Positions 58,801 to 64,000 of a stretch of 64,000 nt of DNA are shown one piece after another. The notes under the pieces are model-generated. The model searched no databases. It worked only from the letters and a program-made list of their open reading frames with translations, and was not told the DNA's origin. Each line of letters starts with the position of its first letter. Position 1 is the first letter of the stretch. Source of the stretch: Chlorocebus sabaeus (Eukaryota > Chordata > Mammalia > Primates > Cercopithecidae); NCBI RefSeq assembly GCF_047675955.1, contig NC_132928.1:50400889-50464888 (forward strand). The letters run 5' to 3'. A program made the translations under genes and the position numbers.

Positions 58801-60457
58801 AAAACAAGATATAAGTACTTCAAGTATTATAAGAAATCTAATCACACAGATAAGAGAATATACCAATAACACCATCTAACATTAATTGACCAATGACCTT
58901 TTCACTACTAGGATTACAGGTGCCTGCCACCATGCCCGGCTAAAACAGATCCAAATATTGTGTTACAGTTTTTATGTATGTTATTTCATTTACTCCCTCT
59001 GAACCATGCTGTGAGGTAGGTACATACACAACTCTTAAGAACGGAAAGTTCGCCACCCCCAGCCCCTATGGACTTTGGCAATCACTTTTCCTTCTTGTAG
59101 AGAATGGAAAGGTCGCCACACCCAGCCCCTGTGGACTTTGGCAATCACTTTTCCTTCTTGTAGAGATCCCCTGAGGTCATAGACAGGCCTCCAAGCACCC
59201 TCTACTCCAGGTCATATATACTGTTATTGATCTGTCCTCTGAAACTGCACTGATGTTTACCATACCCTTCTTGATATCAAAGTACTTCCAGCAACTCCCA
59301 ACAGCCTCCTGACCTTAAAGGTTGTTGCAAGTTACTAAAAACTCCCATTTTAACATCTTGCTCATCTTCTTTAGGGCTTTTGGTACTACTACCAGCACTT
59401 AACTATAATTGGTCAAAACTATTCTCCAGAACATGAGTCTATGCCTCTGAACCGGGACACAACACCGAGAAGAGCATGGAAAGGCAAGTTAACACATACT
59501 AGCCTTTGATAGCCTTCACTTGATTATTCTGGATGAACCATCAATTAGAAAAGCATATACTAATGGCACTGTACTTTATTACAAGTATTGTATACAGTGC
59601 AATAGAGAGGCACACAGTGATATGGGTTTTTTTTTTTTTTTTTTTTTTTTTGAGTCAGTCTCACTCTGTCGCCCAGGCTGAAGTGCACTGGTATGATCTC
59701 AGCTCATTGCAACCTCCTTCCCCCAGGTTAGAGTGATTCTCCTGCCTCAGCCTCCCGAGTAGCTGGGATTATAGGCACTTGCCATGGCACCCGGCTAATT
59801 TTTGTATTTTTAGTAGAGACATGGTTTCACCATCTTGGCCAGGCTGGTCTTGAACTCCTGACCTCGTGGTCCACCTGCCTTGGCCTCCCAAAGTGCTGGG
59901 ATTACAGGCATGAGCCACCGTGCCCAGCCATGATATGATTAAGAGCAAAGACGCTGGAGCCAGACTCTAGGTTCAAATCCCTGCTCTGTAATTTTGGACA
60001 TTTAATTAAGTACTCTGTGCTTTAGTTTCCTAATCTGTAACATGTGGATAGTTATAGTTATCTGTCTCATAGGATCACTGTTTGGTTTAAATAAATTCAT
60101 GATGTAGAACACTCAGCAAGTGTTGGCTATGTTGTTTTATTAGTCAGTCTTTTTTTTTTTTTTTTTTTTGGAGACAGGGTCTCTGTCGCCGAGGCTAGAG
60201 TGCAGTGGCGCGATCTTGGCTCACTACAACCTCTGCCTCCCAGGTTCAAGCGATTCTCCTGCCTCAGTCTCCTGAGTAGCTAGGACGACAGGCGTGCATC
60301 ACCACGTCCAGCTAATTGTTGTATTTTTTGGTAGAGACGGGGTTTCACCATGTTGGCCAGCCTGGTCTCAAACTACTGACCTCAAGTGATCTACCCACCT
60401 TGCCCTCCCAAAGTGCTGGGATTACAGGTGTGAGGCACTACATCTGACCTTATTAGT

Positions 60458-60504
<47 letters not shown>

Positions 60505-61148
60505 GGAGACAGACTCTCTCTCTGGAGTGCAGTGGCACAATCTCTGCTCACTGCAACCTCTGCCTCCCGGGCTCAAGTGATCCTCATGCCTCAGCCTCCC
60601 GAGTAGCAGCAATTACAGGCGCCCATCACCATGCCCGGCTAATTTTTGTATTTTTTAGTAGAGACAAATGGTTACATAACCATGTTGGCCAGGCCAATCT
60701 TGAACTCCTGACCTCAGGTGATTCACCTGCCTCGGCCTTCCAAAGTGCTGGGGTTACAGGCGTGAGCCACTATGCCAGGCATCAGTCTTAAAAGAGGCAT
60801 GCATGTATGTTATAATTTATACGTAAAGACAAAACTCCACTCTCCTTCAAACGGTTAAAGAACTTTCCCAACGTAACACACAGCCAATAAAAAGTGGCAC
60901 CAGGGTGTGAACTCAAGCATATTTGCTGCAGTCCATTTTGACCACTAAACTATACTGAGTAACTGTTTACATTAAAAGAAAATAACACACACTTACTTCG
61001 CTCTATGGTTGTTTTTCTCTCCTTCAAGAATAGAAAAGGTTGTGAGAGCACACCCACCATTATCTAATGATGCTGATTTTTCAATGAGATTGGTCACAAA
61101 ATCATCAAAGTGACTGCCAACTTCCTTCATAAAAAATGGCTTCAATTC
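41566..61148 (-). CDS. SOAT1: SOAT1, sterol O-acyltransferase 1: 13 coding exons, residues 60-550
   Basis: The enzyme joins a long-chain acyl-CoA to cholesterol to make cholesteryl ester in the ER membrane; it is a multi-pass MBOAT protein that works as an oligomer. Thirteen minus-strand exons join in phase into 491 residues plus a stop. The 177 nt needed for residues 1-59 of the 550-residue human protein are exactly what is missing, so the earlier exons lie beyond position 64000. Seen directly: the MBOAT FYxDWWN motif at residues 403-409, Asn421, the proposed catalytic His460 in VVHEYALAV, and Cys528 and Cys546, a lumenal disulfide pair in the human enzyme. There are no frameshifts or stops. 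Family identity is essentially certain; SOAT2 is excluded by the sequence I recognise as SOAT1. Confidence 0.97.
41985..42016. repeat. (AT)n microsatellite
   Basis: About 16 units in the last SOAT1 intron. Confidence 0.93.
42017..43003. other. SOAT1 last intron, mostly unique
   Basis: No repeat family recognised apart from two A-runs (42811-42827, 42985-43000). The frames at 41929-42291 and 42380-42574 have no support. Confidence 0.5.
43004..43300 (+). mobile_element. AluY, Old World monkey type
   Basis: GCGCGGAGGCTCAAGCC head and CTGAGATCCGGCCACTG right arm. A17 tail; a second A-run just before the head suggests insertion at an older tail. Confidence 0.93.
43378..43675 (+). mobile_element. 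Alu with 12-bp target duplication
   Basis: ttagaaggggct at 43366-43377 and 43676-43687. The left arm lacks about 20 bases after GGTGCGGTG. About 250 bases from SOAT1 exon 43934-44079. Confidence 0.94.
43934..44079 (-). CDS. SOAT1: SOAT1 coding exon, residues 484-532
   Basis: Encodes [20 protein letters not shown] and continues to [10 protein letters not shown]; the Cys is residue 528. I recall Leu at the second Met of NVMMW in human. The donor is GTGAGT and the acceptor CTTTAG. Confidence 0.96.
44119..44366 (+). mobile_element. 5'-truncated Alu with (GAAA)n tail
   Basis: Starts inside the left arm at GAGGTCAGAAGTTCGAG, 40 bases upstream (transcript sense) of the acceptor of SOAT1 exon 43934-44079. 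Confidence 0.92.
44941..45076 (-). CDS. SOAT1: SOAT1 active-site histidine exon, residues 439-484
   Basis: Encodes [20 protein letters not shown] then VHEYALAV and a hydrophobic helix. The His of VHEY is residue 460, the proposed catalytic base of this MBOAT. The donor is GTAAGT and the acceptor TTTAG. Confidence 0.97.
45370..45520 (-). repeat. MIR
   Basis: Reverse MIR core: CCATTTTTACACATAACAAA and GGGACTTGCCTTATCC. Confidence 0.6.
45742..46030 (+). mobile_element. Alu, full length
   Basis: Ends GTGGGGGGGAAAAAAAAA; the tail is atypically G-started. Confidence 0.92.
46120..46413 (+). mobile_element. AluY-like, full length
   Basis: Flanks aagaaactatt / aagaaactatc. Retains GCCGAGATCGCGCCACTG, so not of the monkey subtype seen elsewhere. 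Confidence 0.94.
46720..46818 (-). CDS. SOAT1: SOAT1 catalytic-motif exon, residues 406-438
   Basis: Encodes [20 protein letters not shown] through YKDFLW, completing FYxDWWN and carrying Asn421 (TWN), an active-site residue in the human enzyme. It is 99 bases in phase 0-0, so skipping would keep frame but remove the active site. About 30 nt upstream in the transcript is a long UG tract (AC run at 46849-46892 on the plus strand). Confidence 0.97.
46849..46892 (+). repeat. (AC)22 microsatellite next to a SOAT1 acceptor
   Basis: Perfect for 44 bases. On the transcript strand it is (GU)22, about 30 bases upstream of exon 46720-46818. Confidence 0.96.
46893..47954. other. SOAT1 intron, unique
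   Basis: Nothing recognised except a short C-run at 46907-46914. Confidence 0.5.
47955..48052 (-). CDS. SOAT1: SOAT1 coding exon, residues 373-405
   Basis: Encodes [20 protein letters not shown] then [12 protein letters not shown]. It ends with the FYK that begins the FYxDWWN acyl-CoA-site motif, so the intron splits that motif between residues 405 and 406. Confidence 0.97.
48275..48574 (-). mobile_element. Alu, full length
   Basis: Flanks accтagtctgg-type: acctagt / acccagt. Sense with SOAT1. Confidence 0.92.
48665..49005 (+). mobile_element. MER20 (hAT-Charlie DNA transposon) split by an Alu monomer
   Basis: Left part to about 48734 (GGACATTTGAAATTCTAGAG), right part from 48857 (CTGATATCTAGTTGCTAGAG, GGATGCTGCTAAACAG). 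Non-autonomous. MER20 copies have been reported as regulatory elements in endometrial cells; no such role is shown here. Confidence 0.75.
48735..48856 (-). mobile_element. Alu monomer inside MER20
   Basis: AGAGACAGGGTCTCACTATG to CAAGCCACTGCACCAG: a single old arm (FLAM/J-type). Confidence 0.8.
49305..49475 (+). repeat. Ancient interspersed repeat (L2-like)
   Basis: ATCAACTATGTACCAGACA and GCAGCTAGTGAGGAAGAC resemble the copies at 16908 and 17424. Confidence 0.35.
49801..50085 (+). mobile_element. Alu, old
   Basis: Right arm with several small deletions (TACTGAGGCGAGACAATC). Confidence 0.9.
50539..50668 (-). CDS. SOAT1: SOAT1 coding exon, residues 330-373
   Basis: Encodes [20 protein letters not shown] through VFNSILP, including membrane helix sequence. 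The acceptor is TTCCAG; the donor GTAACA departs from consensus at its last two positions. Confidence 0.96.
50939..51231 (+). mobile_element. Alu, full length
   Basis: Starts GGTCGGGCACAGTGG; the tail is A10GAAAAAA. Confidence 0.93.
51460..51755 (-). mobile_element. Alu downstream of the 46-base SOAT1 exon
   Basis: Flanks aat(a/g)cattctttt on both sides. 205 bases from exon 51961-52006. Confidence 0.94.
51961..52006 (-). CDS. SOAT1: SOAT1 small coding exon, residues 314-329
   Basis: Only 46 bases, encoding [15 protein letters not shown]. The acceptor is TTTTTCAG and the donor GTAAGT. Its length is not a multiple of three, so skipping would shift the frame. Oppositely oriented Alus sit on its two sides (51460-51755 minus, 52089-52371 plus). 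Confidence 0.95.
52089..52371 (+). mobile_element. Alu upstream of the 46-base SOAT1 exon
   Basis: Lost the GGGAGGCCGAGG segment of the left arm. 82 bases from the exon; inverted relative to 51460-51755. Confidence 0.92.
52627..52708 (-). CDS. SOAT1: SOAT1 coding exon, residues 287-314
   Basis: Encodes [20 protein letters not shown] then YRDSYP, part of the conserved MBOAT core. The acceptor is TTTTCTAG and the donor GTAATG. Phase is kept through split codons 287 and 314. Confidence 0.95.
53216..53392. repeat. Polypurine (GGAA/GGGA)n tract next to a SOAT1 donor
   Basis: About 175 nearly pure purines on the plus strand with mirror symmetry. On the SOAT1 transcript it is (CCUU/CCCU)n starting about 20 bases after the donor of exon 53415-53493. 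The frame across it is an artefact. Confidence 0.95.
53415..53493 (-). CDS. SOAT1: SOAT1 coding exon, residues 261-287
   Basis: Encodes [20 protein letters not shown] then SAKEKS. The donor is GTATGT, and about 20 nt beyond it the transcript enters a long CCTT-type pyrimidine tract (plus-strand purine run 53216-53392). Confidence 0.94.
53730..54033 (-). mobile_element. Young AluY, Old World monkey type, with 15-bp target duplication
   Basis: aatttaaatgacttt at 53715-53729 and 54034-54048. Carries CTAGTTTTTTGTA, CCGTCTCGGCC and GGCTTGAGCC (reverse of the diagnostic sites). Head lacks one base (CGCGCCGGCC). Confidence 0.96.
54101..54399 (+). mobile_element. Alu, full length
   Basis: Only 67 bases from 53730-54033 and inverted to it. 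A22 tail; about 230 bases from exon 54633-54915. Confidence 0.93.
54633..54915 (-). CDS. SOAT1: SOAT1 coding exon, residues 166-260
   Basis: The largest coding exon in the window (283 bases), from [10 protein letters not shown] to SRFIIIFEQ, covering several membrane helices. The acceptor has a good pyrimidine tract ending CCCCAG; the donor is GTAAGG. Against the human protein as I remember it, Arg replaces His in FLFQ(R)WATGY and Asn replaces Arg in HPLI(N)SLF; both look like ordinary lineage substitutions. Confidence 0.96.
55437..55718 (-). mobile_element. Alu, old
   Basis: Flanks tacaatttga(g/c)ttt on both sides. The TTAGTAGAGACAGGG segment is reduced to GCAGAGATG. Confidence 0.92.
55840..56459. 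mobile_element. MER2/Tigger-type DNA transposon split by an Alu
   Basis: Pieces 55840-56069 (CAGTTATCCCTCC...GGATTGGTTCCAGG) and 56391-56459 (CATGCACAGTTCAAACCC, CAACTGTGTA). Non-coding. Same family group as 17805-18063. Confidence 0.7.
56070..56390 (+). mobile_element. Alu inside the Tigger element
   Basis: Full length; linker A13, tail (A)nCAAAGAAAAGAAAAG. Flanks aaaattcca / aaaacttcc. Confidence 0.92.
56711..56818 (-). CDS. SOAT1: SOAT1 coding exon, residues 130-166 (TM1)
   Basis: It encodes [20 protein letters not shown] followed by a leucine-rich run and VVDYIDEG. The hydrophobic run is the first transmembrane helix. The donor is GTAAGA and the acceptor TTTACAG. Confidence 0.95.
56819..57527. 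other. SOAT1 intron, unique
   Basis: AT-rich; a short (GAT)n near 57168-57182. No element recognised. Confidence 0.5.
57528..57841 (+). mobile_element. AluY, Old World monkey type, (CAAAAAA)n tail
   Basis: GCTCAAGCCTG and GATCCGGCCACTG present. Flanks aaaatttttttttt on both sides. Confidence 0.95.
58036..58086. repeat. 30-bp period direct repeat
   Basis: acattacatgcttagaaaac occurs at 58036 and 58066. Confidence 0.9.
58180..58503 (-). mobile_element. Alu with small internal duplication
   Basis: TCAGTCTGGAGT-type segment is repeated near 58213-58262, lengthening the right arm. Confidence 0.9.
58723..58782 (-). CDS. SOAT1: SOAT1 coding exon, residues 110-130
   Basis: A 60-base exon encoding [19 protein letters not shown], the stretch before the first membrane segment. 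The donor is GTGAGT and the acceptor CTCAG. A split codon at each end joins its neighbours in phase. Confidence 0.95.
58909..58942 (-). repeat. 34-base Alu shard
   Basis: AGGATTACAGGTGCCTGCCA then CCATGCCCGGCTA, with no other Alu sequence on either side. Confidence 0.8.
58950..59030 (-). repeat. MIR fragment
   Basis: TTATTTCATTTACTCCCTCTG and CTGTGAGGTAGGTA fit the reverse of the MIR 3' part. Confidence 0.5.
59039..59164. repeat. 2 x 63-bp tandem duplication
   Basis: Units 59039-59101 and 59102-59164 differ at about five positions and end CTTTTCCTTCTTGTAGA. Because 63 is a multiple of three it leaves a repetitive open frame (58974-59174), not called as a gene. Confidence 0.93.
59627..59929 (-). 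mobile_element. Alu, full length
   Basis: Flanks agtgatatg / catgatatg. T25 tail. Confidence 0.92.
59945..60128 (+). repeat. MIR
   Basis: GGTTCAAATCCCTGCTCTG and GTTTCCTAATCTGTAACATG are the sense MIR core. Confidence 0.8.
60149..60449 (-). mobile_element. Alu with 12-bp target duplication
   Basis: ttattagtcagt at 60137-60148 and 60450-60461. Confidence 0.94.
60460..60501 (+). repeat. (GT)n microsatellite
   Basis: About 21 GT units between two same-strand Alus. Confidence 0.94.
60502..60780 (-). mobile_element. Alu, rearranged
   Basis: Short deletion after GAGACAGACTCTC and a 15-base insert (AAATGGTTACATAAC) near 60666. Confidence 0.9.
60837..60945 (-). repeat. MIR fragment
   Basis: TTAAAGAACTTTCCCAACG and GTGTGAACTCAAGC fit the reverse MIR core. 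Next to SOAT1 exon 60997-61148. Confidence 0.55.
60997..61148 (-). CDS. SOAT1: SOAT1 coding exon, residues 60-110
   Basis: This cytosolic N-terminal segment starts [10 protein letters not shown] and ends ...EKNNHRA plus two bases of the next codon. The acceptor is CTAG at 61149-61152 and the donor GTAAGT at 60991-60996, both read on the minus strand. It is the most 5' SOAT1 exon in the window. Confidence 0.95.
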
Positions 61149-61391
61149 CTAGAATTTTAAAACAAAGAAAAACATGGGGAACTAATACATGCTTGTGAGT
61201 CATTAGCATTTCTCTAAAGGGCTCCCTTAAACAGAGCTGGATCAAAAGAAAGGCACAGTGAGTTCACAGGAGTAAAAGCAAAAAATCAATTGCTGTATCT
61301 GACTTGAAGTTTCAGAAACAGCTACCTAAAGAGCAACATAGTGATTTATACCCTTTTAAAATGTATACCCCTTGTAAGCATAAAACAAAAT

Positions 61392-61570
61392 ACCTCAGCC
61401 TCCCAAGTAGCTATGATCACAGGTGTGCACCACCACTCCCGGCAAATATTTTATTTTTTGTAGAGACAGGGTCTCCCTGTGTTGCCCAGGCTGAACTCTA
61501 GGGCTCAAGCGATCCTCCCACCTCAGCTTCCCAAAATGTTAGAATTACAGGCAGGTGCCACTGTGCCTTA
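61392..61570 (-). mobile_element. Partial old Alu
   Basis: Begins at CCTCAGCCTCCCAAGTAG; poly-T and first part of the right arm missing. Confidence 0.85.
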
Positions 61571-61602
61571 TCCCCACGTTATAATTACCATGATTCTAAG
61601 TT

Positions 61603-61907
61603 CTTTTTTTTTCTTTTTTCTTTTTGAGATGGAGTTTTCCTCTTGTCGCCCAGGCTGGAGTGCAATGGCATGATCTTGGCTCACCGCAACCTCCACCTCC
61701 TGGGTTCAAGCGATTCTCCTGCCTCAGCTTCCCGAGTAGCTGGGATTACAGGCATGCGCCACCACACCTGGCTAATTTTGTATTTTTAGTAGAGATGGGG
61801 TTTCTCCATGTTAGTCAGGCTGGTCTCGAACTCCTGACCTCAGGTGATCCGCCTGCCTCGGCCTCCCAAAGTGCTGGGATTATAGGCATGAGCCACCGCG
61901 CCCAGCC
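61603..61907 (-). mobile_element. Alu, full length
   Basis: Tail TTCTTTTTTTTTCTTTTTTC; ends CACCGCGCCCAGCC. Confidence 0.93.
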
Positions 61908-62552
61908 CAGTATTGTAAATTTCTTTCACAATCTCCCTCATCTATGACCCCTAACCTCTGACACCTCAGATGGTAGAGAATATTACTTATAAGGTAACTA
62001 TTTTAATATGATCAATTCATGTATTTTCTTTTCTTGAAGTAACATTCATATGTGAGTAGTTTAGGTATCCATATGTGAGATAAAATAACAAACAAAAAAG
62101 CCACATTTACTCATTTCTGCTTGCCAACACAATTTCACAAAGTTCTTGACTCCATGACGATACACAGCTTTCCAAATACTTTTAAGACAAAATAAAACAC
62201 ATACTCCTCCACATCTCTTGCCTAAGTTACTATATTCCTTGAAGATAATAACCCAAGCCTTGCCTTTTCCTATAAATAAAATGACAGTAATTATATTTCT
62301 ATAATCTATAACCAAATATACTCTTACACCAAACCTTAACATATTTCTACTCTAATATAACTTCTAAACAAACGTAATTTTACATATGCGAAACCCCCAC
62401 CACCTATACATAAACAGTAGACTAAAATACAGTGCCAGAACAGGCTAACAAAACCTCCTATAAGACTACTCCCAGGCAGTAGGCTCTGTCTGCAGTTCTC
62501 AATAAGACTTCTAAATATAATACCTTTAATTCTTAAAAAGCTTTTCTTTAGT
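61908..62552. other. SOAT1 upstream intron, unique
   Basis: AT-rich, no element or exon recognised. Exons for residues 1-59 were sought on the minus strand and not found. Confidence 0.5.
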
Positions 62553-62745
62553 TGACAATCACGGCGACTATGAAGGGGCTCAAGAATACACTGCCCAGGG
62601 TCGTCTGGAGCATTGCAGGGAAGTGGAGGCTTGGTATAGCACAGGCCCTTTGAACCCAGGCCCTTTGAACCCCTCTGGCTCCGCCATGGTTGCAGACGAC
62701 CGGGTGAGCTTCTGACCTCCCACTTGGTTGACAGTCCTGAATATT
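62553..62745. other. GC-richer island of unknown origin in a SOAT1 intron
   Basis: Stands out from its AT-rich surroundings, with CpGs, a 15-base tandem repeat (aggccctttgaaccc twice) and a Kozak-like ATG on each strand (CCGCCATGG plus, CAACCATGG minus). Flanked by near-copies agttgacaatc / ggttgacagtc. Possibly a small retrocopy; parent unknown. Confidence 0.4.
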
Positions 62746-62802
62746 ATTCAGCTATCTGCTTTCACCACTTGACAAAAAAGTGAGTTCTTCCTTGAAACTT
62801 TT

Positions 62803-63089
62803 TTTTTTTTTTTTGAGATAAGAGTTTCACTCTTGCTGCCCAGGCTGGAGAGCAACAGCACCATCTTAGCTCACCGCAACCTCCGTCTCCCAGGTTTAGG
62901 CAATTCTCCTGTCTCAGCCTCCTAAGTAGCTAGGATTATAGGTATGCACCACCACATGCAGCCAATTTTGTACTTTTATTAGAGATGGGGTTTCTCCATG
63001 GTGGTCAGGCTGGTCTCGAACCTCAGGTGATTCACCCGCCTCAGCCTCTGAAAGTGCTGGGATTACAGGCGTGAGCCACCGCACCCAGC
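62803..63089 (-). mobile_element. Alu, full length
   Basis: Flanks cttgaaactttt / cctgaaactttt. Confidence 0.92.
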
Positions 63090-63103
63090 CTGAAACTTTT
63101 ATC

Positions 63104-63229
63104 TTTTTAAATAGAGATGTGGTCTCACCATGTTGGCCAGGCTGGTCTCAAACTCCTGGCCTCAAGTGATGTGCCCACCTCAGGCTCCCAAAGTGCTGGG
63201 ATTACAGGTGTAAGCCACTGTGCCCAGCC
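63104..63229 (-). mobile_element. Alu left arm
   Basis: AAATAGAGATGTGGTCTCACC to CACTGTGCCCAGCC only; abuts the previous Alu. Confidence 0.88.
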
Positions 63230-63232
63230 AAG

Positions 63233-63250
63233 ACTGTGTGTGTGTGTGTT
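63233..63250 (+). repeat. Short (TG)n
   Basis: Nine units following the Alu arm. Confidence 0.85.
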
Positions 63251-64000
63251 TTATAAAGGGGAATATCCTAGTTAAAAGATACTACAAAGAAAAAGATATG
63301 TGAGGCTGTCTGATTGGCTAGGTGGTACAGGTGTTTTCCCTTTCAATTTGATTCTATAAACAAAGCTCGGCAGGATAGAAACTATTACACATGGATAACG
63401 GTCTAGAACTGAAAACACACAGGATAGCACCTGACACAGTTACCACTCTCCAGGTATTTGTTGTTCCAACCTCTCCCCTTCAGTCTGAGCTAACCTATGA
63501 GGAACAATAAAACAATGTACAATGAAAATTGTAATTTAAGCAAATCCTATCATTTAGTGCTTTTATTGTTAACAGATAACTAAACCTACCACATTCCTTT
63601 ACATGGCATTATAATTACATGCCTAATGTTCATTTCCTAATGCCCTTCTCCTCTTTCTCTGAGGAATTAAAGTTGATAGAAGGTGCTGCCACCGGGGCAC
63701 AAGGAAGAAAGAACTCTGCTCTGTGGATGCTTACGTTTCCTGAATCTCCTCCTTTCACAGATCCTAGCAGTGATGACAATAACGAGTGACTGCTTATTAT
63801 TGTTACTCCCTTTGTAAGAGGGAATATTAAGAAATACAGTATAAGAAACAGTCCACTTCTGCCTTCTATCACATGAAACTTGTTAATTAGAACTCAGTAT
63901 GTGATCACTAATAAATCTGAATAATGATGTCTGGTATCAGTAACTTGAAAATAATGTTGAGGTTATAGGCTTTCTAATTTGCTTATCTTTTCAATCTCAT
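63251..64000. other. SOAT1 intron to window edge
   Basis: No exon, RNA gene or repeat recognised. The frame at 63630-63872 lacks support. Confidence 0.5.

Noticed and set aside
58974..59174. A repetitive 66-codon frame
   Set aside because: Caused by a 63-bp tandem duplication in an intron; no start context or conservation evidence.
1..64000. tRNA, snRNA, microRNA, CRISPR or bacterial operon features
   Set aside because: Scanned for by eye for tRNA boxes, U-RNA starts and regular spacer arrays; the only tRNA-like or Pol III-like boxes are those inside Alus and MIRs.
61149..64000. SOAT1 exons for residues 1-59
   Set aside because: No minus-strand match to the expected N-terminal peptide with splice sites was found; they must lie beyond the window.

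Overview
The window is primate genomic DNA. About half of it is Alu, and the rest is spliced genes with long introns, L1, MaLR, ERV and MIR remnants. Several young AluY copies (27374-27674, 38888-39193, 43004-43300, 53730-54033, 57528-57841) carry the variants I associate with Old World monkey AluY: GCTCAAGCCTG near the head, GCCGAGACGGGCGG, and CTGAGATCCGGCCACTG in the right arm. I therefore infer a cercopithecoid (macaque, baboon or guenon) rather than a human source.

Two protein-coding genes are present, both on the minus strand and in tandem; the order matches human 1q25.2 as I remember it. SOAT1 (sterol O-acyltransferase 1, ACAT1) occupies the right part. Thirteen coding exons between 61148 and 41566 encode residue 60 to the stop at residue 550 without interruption; the exons for residues 1-59 lie beyond the right edge. 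The last exon continues into a long Alu-loaded 3' UTR that probably ends near 36270. AXDND1 (axonemal dynein light chain domain containing 1) starts about 7 kb further left. It has a CpG-rich promoter around 28740-29350, a 5' UTR/first coding exon at 28431-28630 and eight further coding exons down to 148-288, encoding residues 1-333; the rest lies off the left edge. Every exon boundary called has AG/GT signals on the minus strand, and reading phase is kept throughout both genes.

The interval between the genes (29.4-36.2 kb) holds Alus, a HERV-H type LTR7-like element, a second ERV LTR, and a MaLR LTR fragment. Introns contain a nested L1/MaLR/Alu stack (303-2895), HAL1/L1M ORF1 remnants (4350-8290), a 1.9-kb minus-strand L1 (19254-21180) with an internal tandem triplication, a small recent L1 with a 16-bp perfect target duplication close to an AXDND1 exon, MER20 and MER2/Tigger-type DNA transposons, MIRs and simple repeats.

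The two genes are not functionally linked. SOAT1 is an ER membrane MBOAT enzyme making cholesteryl esters; AXDND1 is a cilium/flagellum-type protein with a matching RFX X-box motif in its promoter. I see no bacterial-type operon, CRISPR or novel multi-gene system. The points most worth following are transposable elements and simple repeats sitting in splice-control positions, an inverted Alu pair in the SOAT1 3' UTR, and the X-box.
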